In this document: piece after piece, positions 11,640 to 23,283 of the stretch
Position numbering within the stretch: position 1 is the stretch's first letter
Layout: every line of letters begins with the position of its first letter
Source of the DNA: Przewalskia tangutica
Lineage: Eukaryota; Streptophyta; Magnoliopsida; Solanales; Solanaceae
NCBI GenBank assembly: GCA_029844215.1
Contig: CM056728.1
Span: forward strand, 3,286,001 to 3,350,000
Reading direction: 5' to 3'
DNA: 64,000 bases
Notes under the pieces: generated by a model
What the model was told of the DNA's origin: nothing
Databases searched by the model: none
The model's input: the letters and a program-made list of their open reading frames with translations, nothing else
Program-made: the position numbers and the translations under genes

Positions 11640-12680
11640 ATTTAGAGTCGGTGAGTTCAAGAGGAACGTGATCTTGTTATATTTATACATTTTCAATCTT
11701 TGTTTTAGGTATAGTTTGAGTCGAAAACAATGGATTCAGTTGAACCCACATAACTCACGATCAACCTCTGGACTGATGGGGAGGGCAAAGGGTCAATTTT
11801 CAATACTTGTTTAGGATTTTGCAGCAATGATACTCTCTATGAATCTCTACAAGACTACCAGAATTGCAATAACTTTAGCACGGCTTCTCTCTGCATTTTG
11901 CCACAAGAAAGAACCATGAGTTACCCCAATATTCCTCCTTTCAATATGTGTTTCTTGGTTGAAAAAGTGACAACTGTGTGAGGGTACAAGAATAGGATCT
12001 TTCGAAAAGGTAGTCAGTTACATTCCCAAATCACTGGATACCTACTATCTCCTACCAACACATCTACTAACCAAAGCTTAGACAGATGATGAGAAATTGT
12101 GCAACATTTTTGTCTGTACTTGGGTTTGAACCTGGTCTTACCACCTATTGTGTTCTACCTCTAAGGTTCTTATCACTGAACTCTTCTTTTTCAACTTCAG
12201 CCAAATATAGTCCAAACGCCTACTAAATCTGCTTGTAAGTTGTCAAGTGAGGCAAAAGATTGTGTATTGGTGCTCTTTCAAGGGAAGCAACTTTCAGGCT
12301 GCTTATTACTTTCTTGAACATGGAGTAATATGAAAAATAGATGTGCACGTTTTCTCTTGAAACATAATGACCACTGTAGTTCAAGTAAAATTTGAGCCAG
12401 AAAAATGTAAAATATCATCCCAATTGTGTATTAAAAGATGGCAAGCACATCAAGAGAACAGAAAATATTCTAATAAAGCAACACCAAAACAACCAATAAT
12501 CCAAGTTGACAAAATTGAATTAAAGAAACCAAATATCTATTACAACAATAGCATGTAACTATATGATGTCTCAGAAATAAAATTTGGTTTTTTCTATGGT
12601 GGGTGGGGGTGGGGGGCATCGGGGTGGATCACATCTTGCAAATTTGCACTCTTTATTATGAATTTACTGTTGTACTCAAT
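11640..12680. other. Spacer between the b5 fragment and the b5 gene
   Basis: Contains the second copy of a dispersed repeat (11690-11800) and otherwise unrecognised AT-rich sequence. No frame in it carries a known domain. A G-rich run lies at 12600-12626, just downstream of the b5 stop codon. Confidence 0.4.
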
Positions 12681-12682
12681 CT

Positions 12683-15600
12683 TCAAGCGGATTTTTGTTT
12701 GGTGTAAAAGCGGATGCCAACAGCTATGCCCAAAATAATAAGGGGAACTAAGAACTGGAGGAGCTTAATTACGAACTCGGATGTTTTGTCCTGGTTGTAA
12801 TGAGGCTGATTGGGAGGAGTGTACTTGGTTTTAGTCGGGATGGTTGCTGAATCGATATCGCCCACGTAGTACTCGTCCAACATTGCTCGAGCACTGCTGC
12901 TGTGGCCGACATCCTCAAAATCATCGGTTGCATCCTTTCCTGCACAAATTAGTGAATTACCATAAAGAGTCGATAATCTAAAGAATTAACAAACTTTCTA
13001 CATCAAGTTTTCAAAGATAGCATCACTGGAAATTCAGAATTTAGAGTCAATGGGCTATGCTCTTTATATATATATATGAGATTGTCCGAGCTAGATGTAG
13101 CGATTTCTATTGAATCCACTGCGTCGAGTTTTGATCCACTACTCGATGGCATGGTCCGGAGTCAATGATGTTCTACTCAACTTTACAATTTGAATACTCT
13201 CCCTTTCCCAATTTATGTGGCACCTTTCAGATTTCGAGAGTCAAACGAGTTTTTCTTGACTTTTTTTTCACGTCGTTTAAATATTTTGAATTGCCTGACT
13301 TACAGTATTTTTTACGTTGTTTCAAAATATGTAAATTTTGTTTTTAAAAAAAAAAACTTAAAAGTTTCTATATCCTAATTCACTATCAAAATTAAAAAAA
13401 ATCTCTCGAAATTCAAATTGTGCCACATAAATTGGGGCAGAGGGAGTACTATTGAAACATATATGAAAGTGTATACGACTTGAGAAACAACTTGACTGTT
13501 AGGAAGTGTGGTTTTGGTAGGAAAAAAGTTGGTGAAAGTATATTACCGGTAGCAGCCAATAAAACCTCATCACCACCTGGGTGGTCGTCCAAGAATTTTG
13601 TCACATCATACACCTATAAGATCGATATCAGTCAAGGAACCACAATCCCATATTTCTGGCGTATTCAATTAAAATATAGCACAAGAATAATTGGGGGAAA
13701 AAGGTGGAGAAAAATGGAGGGTGGAAAGCAATGAAAAGTATCAGGTGATGCATACTACTCAAAAACAATCCATCATTTAGTTAAGCATAAATTTATACTC
13801 TGTTGAAAGTACTGGATTCAAATGAACCAAGTGCTATAAGGCTGTAGTCTTCTTCGCTGAAATGTTGTAAATCATGCCTACTTAACTAAGAAATTACAGA
13901 CCAACATAGAGCGTGTAACCTTGAAACAAAGGGAAATGCACATTACCCTTGTGCTAAAGAATGTCTCATGATTACCATGTGGTATAAAAATAGTGAATGA
14001 CCCCCTCTGTGTAATTTCATATTTAATACCAGTCCTTTTCAGAAGTGGTAAAATTGCATAAAACCCTTTGAATTTTTTACAACTTTTTAGCCATTGGACT
14101 CATAGTAACGAAATAATCTTATCACCATCTTATGAGCACTACACATTTCATCTAGACAAAGTTTATAATATCATAAATTTACACTAATGCAGTTACGCTT
14201 AAACTTCAAAAAATGGCTATTCTTTTATCTCATCAATTTATGGCATAAACAAGGAGATAATTATTTTCTATAAACATAGCAAACAAAGAAACTGCAATAA
14301 CATGAAAAGTACGACCTGATAAATACAAAGTCCAAAACATGAATTATCTATGTACTACCGAGCAAGCAACGCCTTTTAACTGCATGAAATTTACATCATC
14401 TAAATTGTAGCTCCCAACCATATTTTCATATTGATAAATTTATCTGTACTCATCCACAAACATTTAAGAGCTAAACCATAACAATGAACCAATGAATTTT
14501 CATTTACAATAAACCAAAGTAAATAGAATGAAAAGCACCGATCTCAGCACTTTAAAATGTCAATAATTAGCCATGCTAATGCCTGGCAAACAGTAAAATT
14601 CACAAAAATCCAGTATTAGACTGTTTGAAGAGGAAGTTAAAAGCTTCAAAGAGGGATTGTTTGATAAAACTAAATATAGATCATTCTCAAGAACCAAACT
14701 TTTGAGTGATCCCTCCTCTTGAAAGAGAAAGAAGTCAAAATCATGCATTTTATGTAGTTATTCCCAGGAAGGAATCCATGCAATATCGCTATTATTCATG
14801 AAACTAATCACACAAGCACCAAGCGAGTTATTGGATATGACAATTGACAATTGGTGCAAAGTTAATATACACACAAAATGTTTCATTTTTTTAAAACTAA
14901 ATATATAGTTTGAGTCAAATGCAGACACTATAACTCCATCCCCCCAACCAATATGCATACAAATTTTCACACTATACACCCCTTTTCAGACCCCCTTATT
15001 GGCTTTTGCTCAAAACACAAAAAGAATGGAGAGAAAAACTAAAAAACAATAACAGAACAGAAGCAGTCAAAAGTTGAATCCTTAAGATCTTTTTTTCAAT
15101 CTTTAAGATCTAGGTACGAAAAGCATAAAAATTTATCCAAAGGGGGTGCACAAAAAGTTAATTACAGAGGTCACCAAGACTATACCTTGCCACAAATTAC
15201 GAGCCAAAGATTGAAACTATGATATTGGTAATAAAAAGCATCAACTCCAGTTAATTACATCAAAAGGGGTGGAGGCAGAAAGGTAACAACAGAGATCACA
15301 AAGACTATACATTGCCACTAACAAAGACCAAAAGATTGAATCTTTAACAGATATTAGTAAAGAAAAGCACAAGAAAACATCAACTCCAGTTAATTACATC
15401 AAAAGGGGTAGAGGCAAAAAGGTAATTACTGAGATCACAAAGACTATATCTATATATTGCCACTCATAGACGGATCGAGGATTTGAAGTTTATGGGCTCC
15501 TACAGCAACCTCAAGTTATTGTACAATAATAATTGGATTCACAATCACATACTTATGTATATTTTATGAATTTCTTAATAGAAACACAGGGTCTACGCAA

Positions 15601-16754
15601 AAGCTACTGGTTCCCATGAACCAAAAACAATGCTATACATCCGCCACGGTTGCCACTAATATAGACTCAAATACTGAATCTTTTTTTTTAGAATGGGCCT
15701 CACAGATTGAATCTAACAGATATTTGTAACGAAAAACGCAAGAAAACATCTTACCAGTAAATTATATCAAAAGAGGTGCAAGCAGAAAGGAACATACTGA
15801 GATCACAAAGACTAATACCTTGCCATAAATTAGGAGCCAAAGATTGAACCTTTAACAGATATTGGTAACAAAAAAAAAACACAAAAACATCAACTCCAGT
15901 TGATTATATCAAACGGGTGGATGCATAAAGGTATATTACAGAGATCACATAGACTATATATTGCCACTAATAAAGACCCAAAGGCCAAAGATTAAATCTT
16001 TAATAGATATTTGTAAAAAGCACAAGAAAACATATCTCCAGTTTAATTACATTAAAAGGGGTGGTGGCATAAAGGTAAAAACAGAGATCACAAAGACTAA
16101 TACCGTTCCACTAATAAAGACCCAAAGATTAACTCTTTAACAGCTATTTGTAAAGAAAAACACAAGAAACATCAACTATGGGTGGAGGCAGAAAGGTAAT
16201 TACAGATATCACAAGGACTATATCTATATATTGTCCAGAGGCAGATCCGGGATTTAAAGTTCATGGGTTCTTACAGCGGCCTCAAATTAAACACATCCTT
16301 ATGCATATTTTATAGTATTTTATAAACAGGGTCCGCGCAAAAGCTACTGGATTCCCGTAAACCCATAAACTATGCTCTACATCCGCCACTGCTGCCACTA
16401 ATAAAGACCCAAAGATTGAATCTTTAACAGATACTATTAGTAAAAAAAAGCACAAGAAAACATCAATACCAGTAAATTACATCAAAAGGGATGGAGGCAG
16501 GAATGTAATTACAGATATCACAAAGACCATATATAATATATATTGCCACTAATAAAGACCCCAAAATTGAATCTTTAACAGATATTTGCAAAGAACACAT
16601 CACTACAAGTTAATTACATCAAGGGTTGAAGCAGAAAGGTAATTAGAGAGATCAAATAGACTAACACCTTGTCACTAATAACGAGCCAACAATCTTTAGC
16701 ATTGTTGTGGGGGGCGACTTCTGCCAAAGTATAAACCTTAGTTTCACCACCCAT
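12683..16754 (-). CDS. Cytochrome b5, ER tail-anchored
   Basis: Three exons on the minus strand: 16754-16668, 13613-13547 and 12939-12683, phases consistent, giving 136 residues, the same length I recall for tobacco cytochrome b5. The start MGGETKVYTLAEV fits the family. The haem-binding signature HPGG is at residues 40-43, with His40 and His64 (in DVGHSSSARAM) as axial ligands. The hydrophobic tail (about 108-128, FLVPLIILGIAVGIRF) followed by YTKQKSA is a C-terminal membrane anchor of ER type. The protein passes electrons from NADH- or NADPH-dependent reductases to fatty-acid desaturases, hydroxylases and some P450s. Intron 1 is long (13614-16667) and holds a tandem array; intron 2 (12940-13546) holds a Stowaway MITE. 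A TA repeat lies in the 5' UTR. The coding sequence shows no break. Confidence 0.95.
13194..13450. mobile_element. Stowaway-type MITE in cytochrome b5 intron 2
   Basis: Starts CTCTCCCTTTCCCAATTTAT and ends AAATTGGGGCAGAGGGAGTA, inverse of each other. The inner blocks ATTTCGAGAGTCAAA and ATCTCTCGAAATTCAAATT are also inverse. TA-flanked CTCCCT termini are typical of Stowaway elements. It is about 255 bp and has no coding capacity. Confidence 0.75.
15060..16660. repeat. Tandem array in cytochrome b5 intron 1
   Basis: About eight to nine diverged units of roughly 120-150 bp lie head to tail. Each contains TTGCCACTAATAAAGACCC, AGATTGAATCTTTAACAG, AAAAGCACAAGAAAACATC, GTGGAGGCAGAAAGGTAATT and GATCACAAAGACTA. 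Units begin near 15178, 15302, 15645, 15808, 15953, 16100, 16391 and 16544. Two units carry the same extra insert (15463-15650 and 16233-16392, ending CTACATCCGCCAC), so the array grew after that insertion. On the minus strand the units copy the end of exon 1 and its splice donor. Confidence 0.8.
15463..15655. mobile_element. Dispersed repeat inserted in the intron array, copy 1
   Basis: Begins near GACGGATCGAGGATTTGAAG and ends near ACATCCGCCACGG. A second, related copy at 16233-16392 begins GGCAGATCCGGGATTTAAAG. The terminal GGCGGAT/ATCCGCC words and the interior ATGGGTTC phrase are typical of a common small plant transposon-like repeat. Confidence 0.5.
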
Positions 16755-16776
16755 TTATGTATGGATACAGAAAAAC

Positions 16777-16778
<2 letters not shown>

Positions 16779-16815
<37 letters not shown>
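16779..16815. repeat. TA microsatellite in the cytochrome b5 5' UTR
   Basis: About 17 uninterrupted TA dinucleotides, about 25 bp upstream of the ATG at 16754 and downstream of the conserved leader text, so it should be transcribed. Its length is expected to vary between individuals. Confidence 0.8.
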
Positions 16816-16819
<4 letters not shown>

Positions 16820-17005
16820 GTGGAGAAACAAAAGATGTGATGAATCTTGATTTTGGGCCTTCAAGAGTGAGGAGAAAGGATGACTGGCTATTGTTTCATC
16901 AATTTACCGTGGGTTTTCTATAATTCTTTATTACTAGTATTAGTTTGGTAAACGTATTGTAAAAATCAAAGAGTGGGGTTGGTGAGAGGGAAGATAGGAC
17001 ATCAA
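16816..17005 (-). promoter_or_regulatory. Cytochrome b5 promoter/leader segment shared with the GASA gene
   Basis: Blocks on the plus strand AGATGTGATGAATCTTGATT, TTCAAGAGTGAGGAG, GTTTGGTAAACGTATT and GGTGAGAGGGAAGAT followed by GGACATCAA recur in the same order and similar spacing at 59433-59608, upstream of the GASA gene. The segment ends exactly where a MITE (17006-17272) is inserted. A TATA box or transcription start was not assigned. Confidence 0.6.
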
Positions 17006-17272
17006 GGGCACGTTTGTTAGTTATATACTTATATTAGGCTCGATTGTACTGGCCAAAAATAATACAGTGTTTGGTAGACGTTTTCACTCCAACTGTCATT
17101 TCAAAAACCCATCTAGTAGATGGGTCTTCCTGAACTGTACTAAAAAAAATACAGTCCATTATATAGTAATACTCTAATACCGTCAATTATATATTAATAC
17201 AGTCTAGTACATTACAATACAGTACAGTCCATGCAAAATTATACAGTCCAGTGCGACGTACCAAACGAGCCC
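17006..17272. mobile_element. MITE upstream of cytochrome b5
   Basis: Termini GGGCACGTTTG and CAAACGAGCCC are inverse; CAA is duplicated on both sides (17003-17005 and 17273-17275). The interior is rich in ACAGTCCA/TGGACTGT-type words and has no coding capacity. A second copy in opposite orientation lies at 32486-32799. Confidence 0.7.
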
Positions 17273-17359
17273 CAAGTATCAAACCAAAAAAGGGCATGGG
17301 GAAAGGGGTAGGTAGATCCAAATCTTGATTTTGTTGCAATTTTTATACATATGTTACAG

Positions 17360-17389
17360 CTTGTTTGGATGGTTGTCACCCATTGTATT
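17360..17389. mobile_element. Left end of a MITE-like element split by the Copia insertion
   Basis: TTGTTTGGATGGTTGTCACC followed by CATTGTATT is interrupted at 17390 by the Copia LTR and resumes after 21690 as GTATTGCATTGTG. The far end near 22440 reads TTTGTAACAATCATC, roughly inverse to the left end. Confidence 0.45.
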
Positions 17390-17595
17390 TGTAAACGTGT
17401 AAATATAGGAAATAATATATTTTCTACTCATAATTAGAATATTTCTATATACTATGTAAATATAATTATGGTAAGACTAGGATTCCTCTTTTGTATAGGC
17501 TTAGGATTCCTATTGTATAAGGGATGAACATTGTACTATATATATACATTGATATTAATGAAAGACTTCTCAAGAGAGATTAATATCATCTTACA
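17390..17595 (+). repeat. 5' LTR of the 4.3 kb Copia
   Basis: TGTAAACGTG...CATCTTACA, 206 bp, with a TATATATATACATTG TATA-like region near 17537 and terminal match to the 3' LTR. Confidence 0.9.
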
Positions 17596-20500
17596 TGGTA
17601 TCAAGAGCCTAGAAAGAAAAATCCTAGAATTTTTCTACCAAGCAGCCCCCCCTCGGGCATCTCGCCGCGGCGCCTCCCTCTCTCTATCCAAATTCTTGGT
17701 TTTTCTTCTCCATTCCTCTATTCTCCAAATGGATACTCAAGATTCTTCCGTTGTCCTTGACGCATCTTCCTCCACAAATCCCACCACCAAGTCATCACCC
17801 TCTTTTCATCCCGCCCTAACTGTTTCGAACATCAAGAATCATATCTCTATCCTTCTTGATCAATAAAACAACAAGATACTCGCAGAATCAAGCTTCGCAA
17901 TCATGCATGTCTCTATAACTTGCTTGATCATATTGATGACAAAATTCCGCGCCCTCAGGAGGTTGATGATTCTACTTGGCGTCGTCTAGACGCTGGCGTC
18001 AAACAGTGTATATATGATAGTATCTCTCAGGATCTGCTCCTTACTATCATGAAATCGCACTTCTCGACTCATGGAATCGTTTGGAGGAAATTTTTCAGGA
18101 CAACAAGCACACTCGTGCCGTGTATTTGGAAGAACAATTTAACAAAACACGTCTTGAAAACTTCTCTAATGTTTCTGAGTACTGCAAACAACTTAAACTT
18201 TTAGCGGATCAACTCTCCAACGTCGGCACGCCTGTTACTGACGTTAAAATGGTGCTCTAAATGATTGCAGGCCTTACTAAGGGTGAATATGATACTTTGG
18301 CCACCATGATCCAACAGGCAGATCCGCTACCAAGTTTTAACAAAGCTCGCTCACAATTGTTGCTCGAAGAAACTCGCCGTTCTAAGCAGGATGAGTACGC
18401 CCAGCAGGTGTTAACTGTCGACTCGCAACCCCAAGATCAGACGCCACCGAAAAACTCCCAACAGCGGCAGGGACACAGCGACAAGGGTGGAAAAAGTCGC
18501 GGCGGTAGAGGAGGTCGTGGTCGTGGCAAGGATTTTACTGTAAAGGATCAGACGTACTCGTAATAATTCAGTCTCTGTGGACTTTGACCATTTTGGTTTT
18601 ACTGTGAAGGATCTTCATACGTGGACACCTCTTACGAGATGCAATAGCACGGGGATCTTTATCCATTCACCTCCACCCCCGCTGCCAGATCTTGCTCTCT
18701 CGTCACTCTAGCGGCTATTTCTTCTTCAACATGGCACAATAGGCTTGGTCATCCAGGAGTCCCAGTCTTTAATTTTCTTAGAGGCAACAATTTCATTACT
18801 TGTAATGGGAAGCTTGCCCAAAATTGTGTTTCTTGTTCTTTAGGCAAACATATTCGTCTTCCGTTTAAATCATCTACTAGTGTTACCTTTGCTCCCTTTG
18901 ATATTATACATGCCGATTTATGGACGTCTTCTATCTCTAGTTCTCTCGGTCATAAATACTAACTTGTGTTGCTTGATGATTTTTCACACTATGTTTGGTT
19001 ATACCCTCTTAAATTTAAATCGGAAGTGTTTGCCAAATTTCTTGAGTTTCGCGAGTTCATTCAAACACAATTTGAAAAAGACATAAAATCATTTCAGTGC
19101 GATAATGGTCGTGAATTCAATAACTCTATGTTTCACCGTTTTTGTACCAATAATAACATGGTTTTTCATTTCACTTGCCCTCACGCCTCACCACAAAACG
19201 GTAAAGCTGAAAGAATCATACGCATCATTAACAACATGATTTGCACCATATTGATTCATGTCTTCCTACCTCCATCATTTTGGGTCTATGCTGCTAAAAT
19301 GTCAGAATATGTTCTAAATATTCTCCCTACTAGCACTCTTCACAATATGACCCCTACCGAAATCCTCTACCATAGAGTCCCCTCCTATGATCATCTACGG
19401 ATTTTCGGTTGTCTGTGTTATCCCAACCTTAGCTCTACCGCCCCTCACAAGCTCGCTCCTAGGTCCACTCCATGTGTCTTCCTAGGATTCCCGCCGAACC
19501 ATAGGAGATATATATGTTATGACTTGTCGACTCGTCAAATCCACATCTCTTGTCACGTCACATTCAACGAGACCACATTCTCGTTTTCGAATCTTCAAAA
19601 ATTCCAAAAACCGGATTACTCATTCCTTGACGAGCCTGCCATTTCTACCATCCTCCTCGAACAACTCGCTTCTTCTCGCCTCGCCCTCGCCATGGATCCA
19701 AAATTCTCGCGAGTCAAGATCGCGCGCGCCAAATGTCCAGAGAAGATCGTCGCCCGGGCCACACTCGCCCGGGCCGCGCGCTTAACGACTTCTCCCCCAC
19801 CCTCTCTTTGTCCGACTTTACCCCCGTCTCAAACCCCACTCAGCCACCCACTGTCTCTACTCATCCAATGAAAACTCGTTCAAAACATGGAATCTTCAAA
19901 CCCAAAGTCCATTTGAAGTTGTCTGCCCAAACCATCTCTCCACTTCCAAATAATCCAAAATTGGCCAAATAAGACCCTAATTGGAGTGCAGCTATGTATG
20001 AGGAATTCAATTCTTTGACTAAATAGCACACGTGGGATCTAGTACCTAGACCTGAAGGGGTGAATGTAATTCGTTGTATGTGGCTTTTTCTTCACAAGTT
20101 CAGAGACAGTAAGGATCTTGAGAGGTATAAGACCCGTCTTGTGGCTAATAGCATAAATCAGTAGGAGGGCATTAATTGTGGAGAGACCTTCAGCCCGGTT
20201 GTCAAACCAGCTACTATTCGCACAGTTTTGAGCATTGTCATGGGCAAACACTGGCCGATCCATCAACTTCATGTGAAGAATGCATTCTTACATGGGGACC
20301 TGAGAGAAACAGCGTACATGCATCAGCCGCCTGGGTTCACCCATCCGCCAGCTCTCACTATGCTGTCGTCTCCGTAAGTCACTATATGGCCTGAAACAGG
20401 CCCCCCGTGCGTGGTATGATCGCTTTGCCAGGCATATCTTGTAGATTGAGTTTGTATGCAGCAAGAGTGATACATCACTCTTCATTTTTCATCGATGTAG

Positions 20501-21485
20501 TAGCACTGCTTACTTATTACTATATGTGGATGATATTGTTCTGACTACCTCCTCAGATAGATTGAAAAATGAGATTATTGTCTTGCTTAAGTCCGAATTT
20601 GCAATGACTAAATTGGGAAAGCTGAGTTATTTCTTGGGGATATCAGTGACTAGGTCTGTCAATCACATGTTCTTGTTTCAGCGTAAGTATGCAGATGAGA
20701 TAGTGTACAGGGCTAAGATGGCGAATTGCAAAGTTATGCCTACTCCAGTCGATTTGAAATCTAAACTCAGTGCTATGGATGGTGCTCCAGTCTCTGATCC
20801 TACTCTGTATAGGAGCCTTGCAGGTGCACTTCAGTATCTCATATTTACCAGGCCAGACATTGTTTATGTTGTTCAGCAGGTATGTTTATTCATGCATGCC
20901 CCCAGGGAGTCTCACTTCACTGTTCTTAAGCGTATCATTCGATACATTAAGGGCACTCTTAATTATGGTTTGCACCTATACCCCTCTGCGTCAAACAGAT
21001 TGCTCTCATATACGGATGCAGATTGGGTAGGGTGTCCGGACACGTGACGCTCCACCTCAGGCTTTTGTGTTTTCTTAGGGGATAACCTGATTTCTTGGTC
21101 TGCCAAGCAACAGGCTACCCTATCTAGATCCAGTGCTGAGGCGGGGTACATAAGCGTTGTAAATGTAGTAGCTGAGATTTGTTAGCTCAGAAATTTACTG
21201 TTAGAACTTCAGTGTCCTTTGCGTCAGGCATCTATTGTGTACTGTGATAACATCTCTGTCATCTATTTGTCTCATAATCCGGTTCAGCATCAGCGAACCA
21301 AGCACATTGAGATAGACCTACACTTTGTTCGTGAGAAAGTTGTTTTAGGCCATGTCAGAGTGTTACATGTTCCATCATCCTATCAGTATGCAGACATATT
21401 TTCCAAAGGACTTTCCAGACAGTTGTTTCTTGACTTTAGATCCAGTCTCAACGTCCGGCCTCCTCCCGCTCCGACTGAGGGGGTG
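17596..21485 (+). pseudogene. Broken gag-pol of the 4.3 kb Copia
   Basis: Gag begins near 17729 (MDTQDSSVV) and includes FHPALTVSNIK and a Gly/Arg-rich end (GGRGGRGRGK) at about 18500-18530. The protease with its DTG motif and the zinc knuckle are not found; the text jumps from the Gag end to LTRCNS-like text at about 18630. The integrase core follows (LLDDFSHYVWLYPL, FQCDNGREF, SPQNGKAERI) at 18966-19230, then RT with intact YVDDIVLT at about 20523, and RNase H (YTDADWVGCPD) near 21010. Stop codons interrupt at 17864, 18260, 19971, 20025, 20164 and 21045 among others, so no functional polyprotein can be made. Confidence 0.88.
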
Positions 21486-21690
21486 TGTAAACATGTAAAT
21501 ATAGGAAACAATATATTCTCTACCCATAATTAGAATATTTCCATATATTGTGTAAATATAATTATGGTAAGATTAGGATTCCTCTTTTGTATAGGCTTAG
21601 GATTCCTATTGTATAAGGGATGGACATTGTACTTTATATATACCTTGATATTAATGAAAGACTCCCAAGGGAGATTAATATCATCTTACA
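21486..21690 (+). repeat. 3' LTR of the 4.3 kb Copia
   Basis: 205 bp starting TGTAAACATG after a GACTGAGGGGGTG purine-rich tract and ending CATCTTACA, followed by the duplicated GTATT. Confidence 0.9.
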
Positions 21691-22075
21691 GTATTGCATT
21701 GTGTTTTAATTTAAATACAATGTGTGTTTTGATTGTTGTAAATTTTATTGTATCGCATCGTTAAATTCATCTTATGTAATGATGAAAAGTCTCATTTTGT
21801 GTAACGATCGATTTTGTGTGATTTCATCTTTTTCTTATTTTGTTTTACTTATCATCTAATAACTCTATTTTATTTTCTACCTTACCTTTTATAGTAGTTC
21901 TACTTCAAAAAAAACAGTCTCGTGCACAAAGTACCCTTCCGGAGAAGGGTCACACCCAAGAGGTGTGATGTAGACAGTCTATCCCGTATTCTATTTTTTT
22001 GTAAATTTATCCTTCAAATTGTTAGTTTGTGACAATATGTAAATACAGAAAACGATACAATCTATCCGAATGTTA

Positions 22076-22357
22076 TATTCCCTCCGTCTCAATTTATGTG
22101 ATGTACTTTCATTTGACACGTACTTTAAGAAATAAAAAATAATTTTGAATCTTATGGTCTAAAATAAGTCAAATATATTTATGTTGTTATAGATCATCTC
22201 GTTTTACGTAAAAAAATAAAGTTTAAAGTTAAATTGTTGTCAAATAAAAAAAAATAAAGTTTAAAGTTAAATTGTTGTCAAATAAAAAAATATTTCATTC
22301 TTTTTTAAACAGGACTAAAAAGAAAATTGAGTCATTCTCTTTGGAATAAAGGGAGTA
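22076..22357. mobile_element. Stowaway-like MITE with internal duplication
   Basis: Left end ATTCCCTCCGTCTCAATTTA and right end GGAATAAAGGGAGTAT. A roughly 40 bp segment containing AAAGTTTAAAGTTAAATTG is present twice in tandem at 22218-22290. Non-coding. Confidence 0.65.
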
Positions 22358-22499
22358 TTCATCAATACAATCCACCATAGTACAATATAATATTATACAA
22401 TATAATACGATACATTATGAAATAATTTGTAACAATCATCACAACAGAGTGTTAGGGATGTGATCGTGTGAATGTTTTGTTAGTACTAATAAGAAGAAG

Positions 22500-22672
22500 T
22501 GGTGTAATGAGTAATGACTATGATTCCTTTATTCTTAATCAAATATCTCAGGCTCGAGCCCAGAATATAAAAATTCTTATTAGAGATCATTTTTTCTTTG
22601 GTGGGCTTATACGACACAAATCTATATTAATATGAGCCCCGATACGAATACCGGATACTTGGCGAGAAATAA
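22500..22672 (+). mobile_element. tRNA-derived SINE of solanaceous type
   Basis: An A-box-like GGTGTAATGAG near the start and a B-box-like GGCTCGAGCCC at 22551-22561, then the distal block TGAGCCCCGATACGAATACC and GGATACTTGGCGAGAAAT. This order (box A, box B, ATG-GGCTCC-ACCGG tail) matches, from memory, the SolS type of SINE. It is diverged. Confidence 0.5.
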
Positions 22673-22679
22673 AATGAAA

Positions 22680-23283
22680 TATATGATATTAGTGATAGAT
22701 AACTTAAATATACCATAATTTTTAAGAAAATGAAAAATATTTATATTTGGAAATTTTTTAAACTTTAAATTTATTAACTATCTATAATAACATGTTCTTA
22801 TAGTGTTCTTATTTAAGGCCACGAGTTTTAGATTAGCGCAAGCAAATAAAAAGACCTCACCCACTTAAGCAGGAAATTAAAGTATGCTAGCTCTTTTTTT
22901 TTGTTGACAAGTGAACCCGCAGCCGCTATTCGTAGGTGCGCTCTGGGTAAACCCCGAACTGACGCCAGCTCTTTGAGTTGCGAAGGAGTTGCTGCTTGCT
23001 TAACAATAATAGATAATATTATTATATTATATATTTATCTATAAAAATAATGAGAATTATTACTTTGTAAAATTCTCCACTCTTAGGAAGAGGACGAAAG
23101 AGCAACAAATTTCGTAGGTTAGTGAAGATAGCACAGATCTAATGTGTCTTTAATTCTGGGTGATAGATTGGTTATTCAATTCATTTCTGAAGTGAGAAAT
23201 TATTTCTCAAAAAGTATCCACGTCCTTGTTTGATCCTTAGAAGGGAGACATGAGGAAAAAAAATAAGTTGATAGAAAGAGATA
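22680..23283. other. Spacer with a possible SINE tail
   Basis: At 22890-22985 a T-run is followed by GTGAACCCGCAGCCGCTATT and GGTGCGCTCTGGGTAAACCC, which looks like a reverse-oriented short retroposon fragment. The rest is AT-rich and unassigned. Confidence 0.35.

Larger units (their letters stand above)
17390..21690 (+). mobile_element. Copia retrotransposon, 4.3 kb, structurally bounded
   Basis: Two LTRs (17390-17595 and 21486-21690) and a perfect 5 bp target duplication GTATT (17385-17389 and 21691-21695). The primer binding site TGGTATCAAGAGC follows the 5' LTR at 17596 (initiator Met tRNA type). By eye the LTRs differ at about fourteen positions, mostly transitions, so the insertion is not very recent. 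Domain order (gag, integrase, RT, RNase H) identifies Copia. The short LTRs and the phrase QVCLFMHAPRE suggest the Ale/Retrofit lineage, from memory. Confidence 0.9.

Noticed and set aside
15178..16660. CRISPR-like regularly spaced repeats
   Set aside because: Units are adjacent and diverged with no unique spacers; it is a plant intron tandem array.
16661..16864. 67-codon minus-strand frame with an Ile-Tyr run
   Set aside because: Wrong frame across the TA repeat; the real coding frame in this region is cytochrome b5 exon 1.
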